Shown piece by piece: positions 35,012 through 43,045 of a stretch of DNA of 64,000 bases. Numbering within the stretch: position 1 is the stretch's first letter; each line of letters opens with the position of its first letter. The position numbers and the translations under genes are program-made. A model generated the notes under the pieces. That model saw only the letters and a program-made list of their open reading frames with translations, was not told the origin of the DNA and ran no database searches. The DNA comes from Clostridia bacterium (GTDB lineage Bacteria > Bacillota > Clostridia > Peptostreptococcales > Acidaminobacteraceae), in the NCBI GenBank assembly GCA_018399635.1, contig JAGYOH010000002.1:1-64000 (forward strand). Direction: 5' to 3'.

Positions 35012-35751
35012 ATTTCGAAGAAATCGTCATGCCAGCCACCGTGGCGGAGGCCTACGAGGCCCTGACCACGGCGGAGAATCCCGTCATTCTGGGGGGAGGA
35101 GGCTTTCTCAAACTCCAGAACCGCCGGGTCCATACCGCCATCGACCTGTCCCGATGCGGCCTCGAGGAGGTCCATCTCACACCGGACTGCATCGAGGTGG
35201 GGGCCATGGTGACCCTGAGAACCCTGGAAACCCACCCGGAAATGCCCCGGGCCCTGAGGACCGCCATGAAAAACATCGTCGGCGTCGCCCTGAGGAACCT
35301 GGTCACCGTGGGGGGAAGCGTCAGCGGCCGCTACGGCTTTTCCGACGTCATCACCCCCCTGCTGGCCCTGGACGCCCATCTCGACTTCCATAAAAAGGGC
35401 CGGATGAGTCTGGAGGCCTTCCTGGAGAGCCAGGACCGGACCCCGGACATCCTGGTGAAGATCCGGATCCCCCGGGCCGCCCATTCCGCCTTTTACAATG
35501 TCCAGCTCACCTACACCGATTTTTCCATGGTGAACCTGGCCATCGCCAGGAATCACCACCTGAGAATCGCCGTCGGGGCCCGACCCGGGGTCGCCAGACT
35601 CATCAAGGACCCCGACCTGCGCCTGACCCCCGGTGAAATCCTGGAGAAAATCAAGTTTGCCAAGGATGACAAGGCCAGTGGTGACTACCGGCGCACCCTC
35701 GCCGAAACACTCCTCGCCGACGCCCTCAAGGAGGTGTCCCAGTGGAAATAA
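35008..35751 (+). CDS. Molybdenum hydroxylase FAD subunit (second set)
   Basis: This 247-residue FAD subunit is shorter than the first set's (275 residues). Its FAD loops are ILGGGGFLKL and RNLVTVGGSVSGRYGFSD, the latter unusual in having SGRYGF where NIINAA is more common. It overlaps the threonine synthase-like gene (ATGA) and the 2Fe-2S gene by ten bases. It belongs to the second hydroxylase, perhaps of the YgfM type. Confidence 0.88.
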   Translation: MNFEEIVMPATVAEAYEALTTAENPVILGGGGFLKLQNRRVHTAIDLSRCGLEEVHLTPDCIEVGAMVTLRTLETHPEMPRALRTAMKNIVGVALRNLVTVGGSVSGRYGFSDVITPLLALDAHLDFHKKGRMSLEAFLESQDRTPDILVKIRIPRAAHSAFYNVQLTYTDFSMVNLAIARNHHLRIAVGARPGVARLIKDPDLRLTPGEILEKIKFAKDDKASGDYRRTLAETLLADALKEVSQWK

Positions 35752-36206
35752 TTCTGAAAGTGAATCAAAAGGAACACCACGTCATCGTGGACCCCGACGA
35801 AATGCTCCTCGACACCCTGAGACGCCTGGGCTACAAGAGCGTCAAGAGAGGCTGCGACACTTCCAATTGCGGCATCTGCAGCGTCTCCATCGACCACAAG
35901 CTCGTCCCCTCCTGCTCCTACCTCTCCGTGAGGGCCCAGGGCAAAGAAATCCTCACGGTGGAGGGTCTTGAAGAGGAGGCCCGACTCATCGGAGAATCCC
36001 TCACCGCCGAGGGGGTGGAGCAGTGCGGCTACTGTTCCCCCAGTCTGGTGGTGGCCATCCACACCATGCTGGAGGAACTCAAGAATCCCGACAAGGATGA
36101 AATCAAGCACTACCTGGCGGGCAACATGTGCCGCTGCTCCGGTTTTGAAGGTCATCACCGGGCCATCAAGCACCACATGGAGGTGAATCTCAATGGGGGT
36201 CAATAA
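35742..36206 (+). CDS. Molybdenum hydroxylase 2Fe-2S subunit (second set)
   Basis: This 154-residue subunit has cluster motifs CDTSNCGICSVSID with a later PSC, and CGYCSPSLVV plus CRCSGFEG. Compared with the first set it uses I and S at variable positions, showing that the two subunits are not recent duplicates. Start GTG at 35742 after AAGGAGG, inside the end of the FAD gene. The following gene starts 14 bases before its stop. Confidence 0.9.
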   Translation: MEIILKVNQKEHHVIVDPDEMLLDTLRRLGYKSVKRGCDTSNCGICSVSIDHKLVPSCSYLSVRAQGKEILTVEGLEEEARLIGESLTAEGVEQCGYCSPSLVVAIHTMLEELKNPDKDEIKHYLAGNMCRCSGFEGHHRAIKHHMEVNLNGGQ

Positions 36207-38484
36207 ATCCATCAGAAAGAAGGACGGCATGGGCCTCACCATGGGCAGGCCCGCCTATACCGCAGACATCTCTCCGGAGAACGCCCTGGTGGTGAAGGTC
36301 CTCAGGAGTCCCCACGCCTACGCCAGAATCGAGACCATCGACACCGCCGCCGCCCTGGCCATGCCGGAAATCAAATGTGTCCTCACCTATCAGAACGTCC
36401 CCAAGAACATGCTCACCCGGGCCGGCCAGGGCTATCCCGAGCCCTCTCCCTACGACCGCATCACCCTGGACCGGGTTCTGAGGTACGTGGGGGACGCCGT
36501 GGCCGTGGTGGCGGGGGAAAGTCTCAAGGCCGTTGAAAGGGCCCTGGCCATGATCGAGGTGACCTACGAGGTCCTCACCCCCGTCCTCGACTTTGAAACC
36601 GCCAAGGACCACCCCGTCAAGGTCCATGACCAGGACGGCACCTTTGAAATGTTCGATATCGGCCACTTCCCTGAAAGAAATCTGGCCGCCAGCTACGCCA
36701 TGGAAATCGGAGACGTGGCAAAGACCCTCGCGGAATCCGACGTGGTCTACGAAGGCCGCTTCTACACCCAGGCCCAGAGCCACGCCATGACGGAACCCCA
36801 TATCTCCACCGCCTACCTGGACTACCAGGAGCGCCTCAATGTCATCACCTCCACCCAGACCCCCTTCCATGTGAGGCGGATCCTTTCCAGGACCCTGGAC
36901 ATCCCCATGGAAAACATCCGGGTCTTCAAACCCCGGATCGGAGGCGGCTACGGCGGCAAGCAGGCCATCCACGGAGAGCTCTACGTCTCCCTGGTGACCC
37001 TCATGACCGGCCTGCCCGCCACCTACAACTACACCCGCAAGGAAGTCTTCGAGTCCACCTATTCCCGCCACGCCATGCGGATCGACGTCCGCCTGGGGGC
37101 CACAAAGGACGGCACCCTCAAGGTCATCGACACCCGGATCCTCTCCAATACCGGCGCCTACGGCGAGCACGCCCTCACGGTCCTCATGGTGGCAGGCTCC
37201 AAGACCCTGCCCCTCTACAACAAGGTGGAGGCGGTGGGCTTCACGGGGGACGTGGTCTACACCAACCTGACCCCCGCCGGCGCCTACCGGGGCTACGGGG
37301 CGGTCCAGGGGAATTTCGCCATTGAATCCGCCATGGACGAGCTGGCTGAAAAGCTGGGCATGGACCCCGTCGACCTGCGCCGCAGGAACATGATCCGGGA
37401 AAATGAAACCTCCAAGGTCTTTGAAATCATGGGAGAGGGCAAGGAGGGCACCGCCATGATGGTGGAATCCTGCAAGCTCGACGAATGCCTCGAGGACGTC
37501 CTCAAGCGGATCAACTGGCAGGACAAGTATCCCCGGATTGACGTCGACGAGCACACCGTTCGCAGCGTGGGTCTCGCCATCGCCATGCAGGGCAGCGGCA
37601 TCCCCGAGGTGGACATGGGCTCGGCCAGTCTCAAGCTCAATGACTTCGGGGTTTTCAACCTCACCGTCGGCGCCACCGATATCGGCACCGGCAGCGACAC
37701 CATCCTGGCCCAGATCGCCGCGGAGGTCCTCATGGTCCCCACGGACAAGATCAGTGTCTACTCCTCGGATACCGACCTGACCCCCTTTGATGTCGGGGCC
37801 TATGCCTCCAGCACCACCTACATTTCCGGCAACAGTGTCAGAATCGCCGCCGAAAAAATGGTGGAGGAGATCAAACGGGTGGGCCGGCGCCATTTCGGCG
37901 TGGAGGAGGTCACCTACGACGGCGAATTCATCTATTCCGATGCCGACAGGATCTCCCTGGTGGACCTGGCCACCCTCATCACCTATTCCGAGGACCAGGA
38001 GCAACTGCAGACCATCGGCTCCTATGTCGGCAGCAAGACGCCGCCCCCCTACATGGCGGGGGCCGCTGAAATCGAGATCGACAAGCGGACCGGCCAGTAC
38101 AAGATCCTCAACTTCTATGCCGCCGTGGACTGCGGGACCACCATCAATCCCAACCTGGCCAGGATCCAGGTGGAGGGAGGCCTTCTGCAGGGCATCGGCA
38201 TGGCCTCCTACGAGGACGTGAACCATACGGCCAAGGGGCGCCTGATCAATTCGAATTTTTTGAAATACAAGGTCCCCACCCGGATGGAGGTGGGAAAAAT
38301 CGATGTGAAATTCATTGAAAGCTACGAGCCCTCCGGTCCCTTCGGCGCCAAGTCCGTGGGGGAAATCGGCATCGACACCCCGCCCGCCGTGGTGGCCAAC
38401 GCCATCAAGAACGCCCTGGGCGTGAGAATGAACCGCCTTCCCATCCTTCCCGAGGATATCTGGCGGGCACTGAACCACAAATAA
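36193..38484 (+). CDS. Molybdenum hydroxylase catalytic subunit (second set, XdhD-like)
   Basis: This 763-residue molybdopterin subunit is a close family relative of the first set's but distinct. Motifs are IGGGYGGKQAIHGE, GAYRGYGAVQG, a central GTGSDTILAQ, and the active-site segment GPFGAKSVGEIG with the catalytic glutamate. Residues 1-110 form the hammerhead domain. The sequence fits the selenium-linked hydroxylase (XdhD) group often found beside SsnA and YgeY. No in-frame UGA is seen, so any selenium would be a labile cofactor ligand, not selenocysteine. It closes the second complete hydroxylase. Confidence 0.9.
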   Translation: MGVNKSIRKKDGMGLTMGRPAYTADISPENALVVKVLRSPHAYARIETIDTAAALAMPEIKCVLTYQNVPKNMLTRAGQGYPEPSPYDRITLDRVLRYVGDAVAVVAGESLKAVERALAMIEVTYEVLTPVLDFETAKDHPVKVHDQDGTFEMFDIGHFPERNLAASYAMEIGDVAKTLAESDVVYEGRFYTQAQSHAMTEPHISTAYLDYQERLNVITSTQTPFHVRRILSRTLDIPMENIRVFKPRIGGGYGGKQAIHGELYVSLVTLMTGLPATYNYTRKEVFESTYSRHAMRIDVRLGATKDGTLKVIDTRILSNTGAYGEHALTVLMVAGSKTLPLYNKVEAVGFTGDVVYTNLTPAGAYRGYGAVQGNFAIESAMDELAEKLGMDPVDLRRRNMIRENETSKVFEIMGEGKEGTAMMVESCKLDECLEDVLKRINWQDKYPRIDVDEHTVRSVGLAIAMQGSGIPEVDMGSASLKLNDFGVFNLTVGATDIGTGSDTILAQIAAEVLMVPTDKISVYSSDTDLTPFDVGAYASSTTYISGNSVRIAAEKMVEEIKRVGRRHFGVEEVTYDGEFIYSDADRISLVDLATLITYSEDQEQLQTIGSYVGSKTPPPYMAGAAEIEIDKRTGQYKILNFYAAVDCGTTINPNLARIQVEGGLLQGIGMASYEDVNHTAKGRLINSNFLKYKVPTRMEVGKIDVKFIESYEPSGPFGAKSVGEIGIDTPPAVVANAIKNALGVRMNRLPILPEDIWRALNHK

Positions 38485-38495
38485 GGGAGGCGCCT

Positions 38496-40235
38496 ATGAA
38501 TCCCAAGGAGAAAATGAAAAGAAGGATCCATCTCGCGGCGGGTCGCGATCCCGTGGCCCTGGTCCTGAGAAACTGCAGGGTGGTCAACGTCTTCAACCAC
38601 CAGATCGAAACCACGGACGTGGCCATCGACTCCGGCAAGATCATCGGCCTCGGCGACTATGTGGGCCGGGAGGAAATCGATCTCGAGGGCCGGTACCTGG
38701 TGCCGGGCCTCATTGATTCCCATGTCCACATCGAATCCTCCCAGGTCACCCCCGGGGAAATGGCCCGGGTGGTGGTGCCCAAGGGGACCACCACCCTCAT
38801 CGCCGATCCTCATGAAATCGCCAACGTCCTGGGCACCCCCGGCATCGAGTTCATGATCGAAGCCTCGCAGAACATCCCCCTGAATGTCTTTTTCATGATT
38901 CCCTCCTGTGTGCCCGCCACGGAATTCGAGCACGCCGGCGCCTCCCTGACCGCCGGGGACATCGCCCCCCTCCTGGCCCATGACAAGGTTCTCGGTCTCG
39001 GAGAGATGATGGATTACCCCGGGGTCGTCAAGGCCTCGGACACCGTGGTGGACAAGATGCTCCTGGCCCGGAAACGTCTGATCGACGGCCACAGCCCGGG
39101 ACTCAGCGGCAAGGACCTCAACGCCTATCTCATCAACGGCATCCGGACCGACCACGAGTGCGCCACGGTGGCGGAAATGACGGAAAAACTGGGCCTGGGC
39201 ATGTACATCGCCCTGAGGGAGGGGTCGGCGGCCCGGGATCTGGAACCGCTCATCAAGGGGATCACACCGGAAAACCAGCGGCGGTGCACCCTGTGCACCG
39301 ATGACAAGAATCCCCACGATGTCATCCACGAGGGTCACATCGACCACAGTATCCGCAAGGCCATCGCCCTGGGCATCCCCCCCATCAGCGCCATCCAGAT
39401 GGCCACCATCAACACCGCCGAATGCTACCACCTGAGGGATATCGGGGCCATCGCCCCGGGCTACGACGCCGACCTGGTGGTGGTGGAGGACCTCATGGAT
39501 TTCAGAGCCCAGCGGGTCTTCAAGAAGGGGGTCCTGGTGGGGGAGGATGAAAAGCCTCTCTTCGACATCACCCTGCCGGACCTGGGCCGGGTCACCGACA
39601 CCGTGAAATTCAGGGACATCACCCTGGAGGACCTGAAAATCCGCCTCGACCGGGACATCGTCCGGGTCATCCGCATGACCCCCCAGTCCCTCTACACGGA
39701 GGAGGTCACCCGCAAGGTGGCCCTGGACGACGACCACTGCTTCAAGGTGGAGCCCCCCATCGACATTCTCAAACTCGCCGTCATCGAACGCCACGGCCAT
39801 CACGGAACCATCGGCCTGGGCCTCATCGAAAACTTCAAGTTGAGGGGCGGCGCCATCGCCACCACCATCGCCCATGACAGCCACAATCTCATCGTAGTGG
39901 GGGACAACGACCCCGACATGGTCCTGGCCATCAACGAACTCAAGAACATCCAGGGGGGCATCGCCGTCGCCTGCCGGGGACAGGTCAAGGGAAGTCTTCC
40001 CCTCCCCATCGCAGGCATCCTGTCGGACCTGACCATGGCCAGGGTCAGCGAAAAACTTTCCCAACTCAACGCCATCGCCCACCAGGACCTTGGCATCCCC
40101 GAGGGGACGGATCCCTTCATGACCCTGAGTTTCATGGCCCTCCCGGTGATTCCGGAACTGAAGCTCACGGACCAGGGACTCTTCAACGTCAAGGACTTTC
40201 AATTCGTCGACCTCGAAATCAAGGAGACCCCATGA
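38496..40235 (+). CDS. ade: Adenine deaminase
   Basis: Adenine deaminase (579 residues) converts adenine to hypoxanthine and ammonia, feeding the molybdenum hydroxylases. Manganese-site motifs are LIDSHVHIESS, IADPHEIANVLG, and the catalytic ERHGHHG with IAHDSHNLIVVG near the C-terminus. Length and order of motifs are standard. ATG at 38496 follows GGGAGG. Its final codons overlap the guanine deaminase start by four bases. Confidence 0.95.
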   Translation: MNPKEKMKRRIHLAAGRDPVALVLRNCRVVNVFNHQIETTDVAIDSGKIIGLGDYVGREEIDLEGRYLVPGLIDSHVHIESSQVTPGEMARVVVPKGTTTLIADPHEIANVLGTPGIEFMIEASQNIPLNVFFMIPSCVPATEFEHAGASLTAGDIAPLLAHDKVLGLGEMMDYPGVVKASDTVVDKMLLARKRLIDGHSPGLSGKDLNAYLINGIRTDHECATVAEMTEKLGLGMYIALREGSAARDLEPLIKGITPENQRRCTLCTDDKNPHDVIHEGHIDHSIRKAIALGIPPISAIQMATINTAECYHLRDIGAIAPGYDADLVVVEDLMDFRAQRVFKKGVLVGEDEKPLFDITLPDLGRVTDTVKFRDITLEDLKIRLDRDIVRVIRMTPQSLYTEEVTRKVALDDDHCFKVEPPIDILKLAVIERHGHHGTIGLGLIENFKLRGGAIATTIAHDSHNLIVVGDNDPDMVLAINELKNIQGGIAVACRGQVKGSLPLPIAGILSDLTMARVSEKLSQLNAIAHQDLGIPEGTDPFMTLSFMALPVIPELKLTDQGLFNVKDFQFVDLEIKETP

Positions 40236-40696
40236 ATCCATTTATGAAAGCAGCCATCTCGGAAGCCGAGGTGGCCATTCAAAGCGGCATCGGCGGCCCC
40301 TTCGGCGCCGTCGTCGTCAAGGACGGCGTCATCATCGGCCGGGGTCACAACGAAGTGATCGCCAACCACGATCCCACCGCCCATGCCGAAATGCAGGCCA
40401 TCCGGGAAGCGGCACAGAAACTAGGCACCCATGACCTCGGGGGCTGCACCATCTACGCCACCTCGGAGCCCTGCCCCATGTGCTATTCCGCCATCCACTG
40501 GGCCCGGATCGACAAGATCTACTACGGCTGCAGCCGGAAGGACGCCGCCGACATCGGCTTTGACGACGAGCTCATCTACGATGTCCTCCGGGGCAAGGCC
40601 AGGCACGCCCGTCTGGCGGAGGAACAGATCGACCGGGAGGCCTGTCTCGGACCCTTCAAGGCCTGGGACAAGAGCGACAAGAAAATTCTCTACTAA
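40232..40696 (+). CDS. guaD: Guanine deaminase, cytidine deaminase fold
   Basis: This 154-residue zinc deaminase turns guanine to xanthine. The signature HAEMQAI with PCPMCYSAIHWA supplies the zinc ligands and catalytic glutamate. The Bacillus GuaD-type features AADIGFDD and a C-terminal helix around KAWDKSDKKILY support guanine over cytidine or tRNA adenosine. Operon position directly after adenine deaminase is consistent: both feed xanthine/hypoxanthine. It is the last gene of the operon; terminator at 40697-40726. Confidence 0.88.
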   Translation: MNPFMKAAISEAEVAIQSGIGGPFGAVVVKDGVIIGRGHNEVIANHDPTAHAEMQAIREAAQKLGTHDLGGCTIYATSEPCPMCYSAIHWARIDKIYYGCSRKDAADIGFDDELIYDVLRGKARHARLAEEQIDREACLGPFKAWDKSDKKILY

Positions 40697-40726
40697 AAAA
40701 GGATCCCCCTTATCGGGGATCCTTTT
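40697..40726. terminator. Bidirectional terminator of the purine operon
   Basis: AAAAGGATCCCC pairs perfectly with GGGGATCCTTTT over a six-base loop. The stop codon of the convergent small gene (TAA at 40710-40712) lies in the loop. Confidence 0.9.
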
Positions 40727-40961
40727 CTTCGTATTCCGTCAACAGTTTGGTCAAGGCGGCGATGGTGGCCTGGATGCTGATGTTCTTGAGTTCTCCCCGG
40801 CCGGTCCAGTCCTGGCCTTCGTAGGTATGGTAGGTTTCGATCAGCTTCCTCAGATCCACCAGACCGAAGTTGATGTCGTTGTCCAGCTGGTATTTGAAAT
40901 TGATGTAGATTCTGTCAAAGGTTTCATTGTACTTCTTCTCTTCGATCATTGTCATGTCCAT
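40710..40961 (-). CDS. Small hypothetical protein
   Basis: This 83-residue acidic protein (opening MDMTMIEEKKYNETFDRIYI) is unrecognised, with no membrane segment or cysteine cluster. It lies 11 bases downstream of the XdhC-like gene and ends in the terminator loop, so it is probably cotranscribed with the XdhC-aminopeptidase pair. Predicted mostly helical. The start could be any of three nearby ATG codons. Confidence 0.6.
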   Translation of the reverse strand: MDMTMIEEKKYNETFDRIYINFKYQLDNDINFGLVDLRKLIETYHTYEGQDWTGRGELKNISIQATIAALTKLLTEYEEKDPR

Positions 40962-40972
40962 GTGATCATCTC

Positions 40973-41719
40973 CTACTGGAAATTTTGCAGTTGATTGTAG
41001 CGCAGGGCCTGGATTTCAGCCATGATTGACAGGGCGATGTCCCGGGGTTTTTTCCCCCCCAGTTTCAGTCCCGCCGGGGTGTGGAGCCGGGAGACGTCGA
41101 CTCCCCCGGCCAGCAGCCCCTCGGTGATGGTCCGGGCCTTTCTGGGGTTGGAGACCAGACCGATGTACCCCGCCTGAGTCTTGAGGACCTCCTCGAGGAC
41201 CACCTCGTCATAGCGGTGCTCATGGGTGGCGATGAGCACGAAATCCTCCTTCTTGATTTCAAGGGTCTGGAGCATCTCGAGATAGTCTCCCTTGAGAATG
41301 GCCGCCGCCCCCTTGAAGTCCTCCTCGAAATTCATCTCCTCCCGGTGGTCCAGAAGAATGGTTTCAAAGCCCAGGGGGCCGGCCAGATCATGGACCCCCC
41401 GGGAAACCAGGTCGCCTCCCACGAGGTAGAGGCGGTCCTGCCTGCCCACCACCGTCACCATGATCTCGACCTTCCCCTCCGGCAGATGGAGATGGATCCA
41501 GTCATCGACGCCTCTTTGGAGGATTTTCAGGCCGTGTCCGGCCAGGCTTCGACTCAGGCCCTCTTCTCCGATCCCCCCCTCGAGGATCTCCCCCTTGAGG
41601 TTGATGATCATCTCTTCCTTGGCGCGGATTCCCCGGAGGCCTACACCGGCCTTGACCGTTAGGACCCCGAGGATTTTTTCCGAGTCGTACTTGAAGAGGA
41701 TCTGGTGGTAGAGGTTCAT
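40973..41719 (-). CDS. xdhC: XdhC-family molybdenum cofactor maturation protein
   Basis: This 248-residue protein looks like XdhC/CoxI, which binds molybdopterin, protects it and passes the sulfurated cofactor to xanthine dehydrogenase. The N-terminal part (10-90) contains VTVKAGVGLRGIRAKEEMII, and a Rossmann-type C-terminal domain (about 100-240) has TVVGRQDRLYLVGGDLVSRG and LIATHEHRYDEVVLEEVL, then GLVSNPRKART, as in XdhC. It lies convergently just beyond the operon with two hydroxylases, its likely clients. It overlaps the aminopeptidase gene by four bases. Confidence 0.82.
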   Translation of the reverse strand: MNLYHQILFKYDSEKILGVLTVKAGVGLRGIRAKEEMIINLKGEILEGGIGEEGLSRSLAGHGLKILQRGVDDWIHLHLPEGKVEIMVTVVGRQDRLYLVGGDLVSRGVHDLAGPLGFETILLDHREEMNFEEDFKGAAAILKGDYLEMLQTLEIKKEDFVLIATHEHRYDEVVLEEVLKTQAGYIGLVSNPRKARTITEGLLAGGVDVSRLHTPAGLKLGGKKPRDIALSIMAEIQALRYNQLQNFQ

Positions 41720-42951
41720 GGGGCCTCCTTGAAGTTCCCTTCAAGGAAGATCTCGATTTCCTTTCCAGCGGCATCCGTCCCGATGATTTTCAGATCCGGG
41801 GTGCCGATCATGAAGTCCTCGTGGGCGATGGAGGTGTTCATGCCCAGGGATTCCCGCCCCTTCGGAGTCATCTCCTCCCCGCCCTTGAGACAGCCGGGAT
41901 AGGCCTCGCCCAGGGCCAGATGACAGGAGGCGTTTTCATCAAACAGGGTATTGTAGAAGAGGATATTCATTTTTGAAATGGGGGAATCAAAGGGCACCAG
42001 GGCCACCTCACCGAGATGGCTCGACCCCTTGTCCAGGTCAATCAGGGTCCTCAGGGCCTCCAGACCCTCAGTCGCATGGTATTCAACCACCTTGCCCTCC
42101 TTGAAGGTCAGGGTCATCCCCTCGATGAGAGTCCCGCCGTAGACCAAGGGCTTCGAGGCCACCACCCGGCCGTTGACCCCGTCCCTTTTGGGCAGGGTGA
42201 AGACCTCCTCCGTGGGGAGGTTGGCCATGAAGAGGACACCGCTTTTATGCCTCTCTTCTCCTCCCAGCCACTGATGGGCCTCGGGCAGGTCGATGGTGAG
42301 GTCCGTGCCGAGAGAGTTGCTGTAGTGCAGGCTCCTGAGTTCAAGGCCGTTGAGGTAGGCCACCCGCTTTCTGAGGCTGTCCTTGTGGGCCTCGAGAGCC
42401 TCGAGCCCCCCCTTGCCGCTCAAGCGGTTGGCGCTTAAAATCGCCTCCCAGAGCTTTTCCACGGCTTTTTCCGACAGATCCTCCGGGAAGACCTTCCCGG
42501 CCCAGTCAACTGTGGGCACCGCGGCGACACACCAGGTGTTTTCGTTGTTCATCAGTCTTTCCCGATAAGCCTTCAGGGCCTCCCCGGAGGCCTTGGTGTA
42601 GGCCGCCATCTTGCCCCGGTCCACCCCTTTGAACGCGTCGGGATCCGTTCCCGACAGGCGGACATAGGCGGCCCCTTCCCGGGAGGTGTCCTCATAGAAG
42701 GCGGTTTTCCAGGCTGGAATCTCCTGCATCACCTCCGCCGGCGCATAGAGGAACTTGTAGCGGTCCACCTTCACATCCACCCAGTTGATCAAGACCTCCC
42801 TCGCCCCATGGGTGTAGGCGACCTGGGTCAGAAGCTCTGCAAATTGAAAATTTTCCACCGGTGTCGTGATGACCAGAGGCTGGTCCTTCTGGAGATTGAC
42901 CCCGGTTTCAATGATGAGTCTGGCGTATTCCTTCATTCGATGGACTTCCAT
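41716..42951 (-). CDS. M29 family aminopeptidase
   Basis: This 411-residue thermophilic-type metalloaminopeptidase releases N-terminal amino acids in the cytoplasm. The family M29 metal and catalytic residues are visible: E in HLGEVALV, H in ASCHLALG, Y in GEAYPG, and H/D in NTSIAHEDFMIG. ATG at 42951 follows GGAGAG and begins MEVHRMKEYARL; the earlier in-frame GTG at 42969 is not needed. Its link to XdhC is only by operon position. A role in digesting imported peptides is consistent with the transporter nearby. Confidence 0.85.
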   Translation of the reverse strand: MEVHRMKEYARLIIETGVNLQKDQPLVITTPVENFQFAELLTQVAYTHGAREVLINWVDVKVDRYKFLYAPAEVMQEIPAWKTAFYEDTSREGAAYVRLSGTDPDAFKGVDRGKMAAYTKASGEALKAYRERLMNNENTWCVAAVPTVDWAGKVFPEDLSEKAVEKLWEAILSANRLSGKGGLEALEAHKDSLRKRVAYLNGLELRSLHYSNSLGTDLTIDLPEAHQWLGGEERHKSGVLFMANLPTEEVFTLPKRDGVNGRVVASKPLVYGGTLIEGMTLTFKEGKVVEYHATEGLEALRTLIDLDKGSSHLGEVALVPFDSPISKMNILFYNTLFDENASCHLALGEAYPGCLKGGEEMTPKGRESLGMNTSIAHEDFMIGTPDLKIIGTDAAGKEIEIFLEGNFKEAP

Positions 42952-43045
42952 TTTCTTCTCTCCTCTCACCTTACTACATATTCTAACATTTTTTCAGTCC
43001 CCCGATAAACACGATTTGTGCTAAACTGAACCCAGGAGGTGTCCT

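Noticed and set aside
36193-38484. Selenocysteine in a molybdenum hydroxylase
   Set aside because: No in-frame UGA is present in either catalytic subunit.
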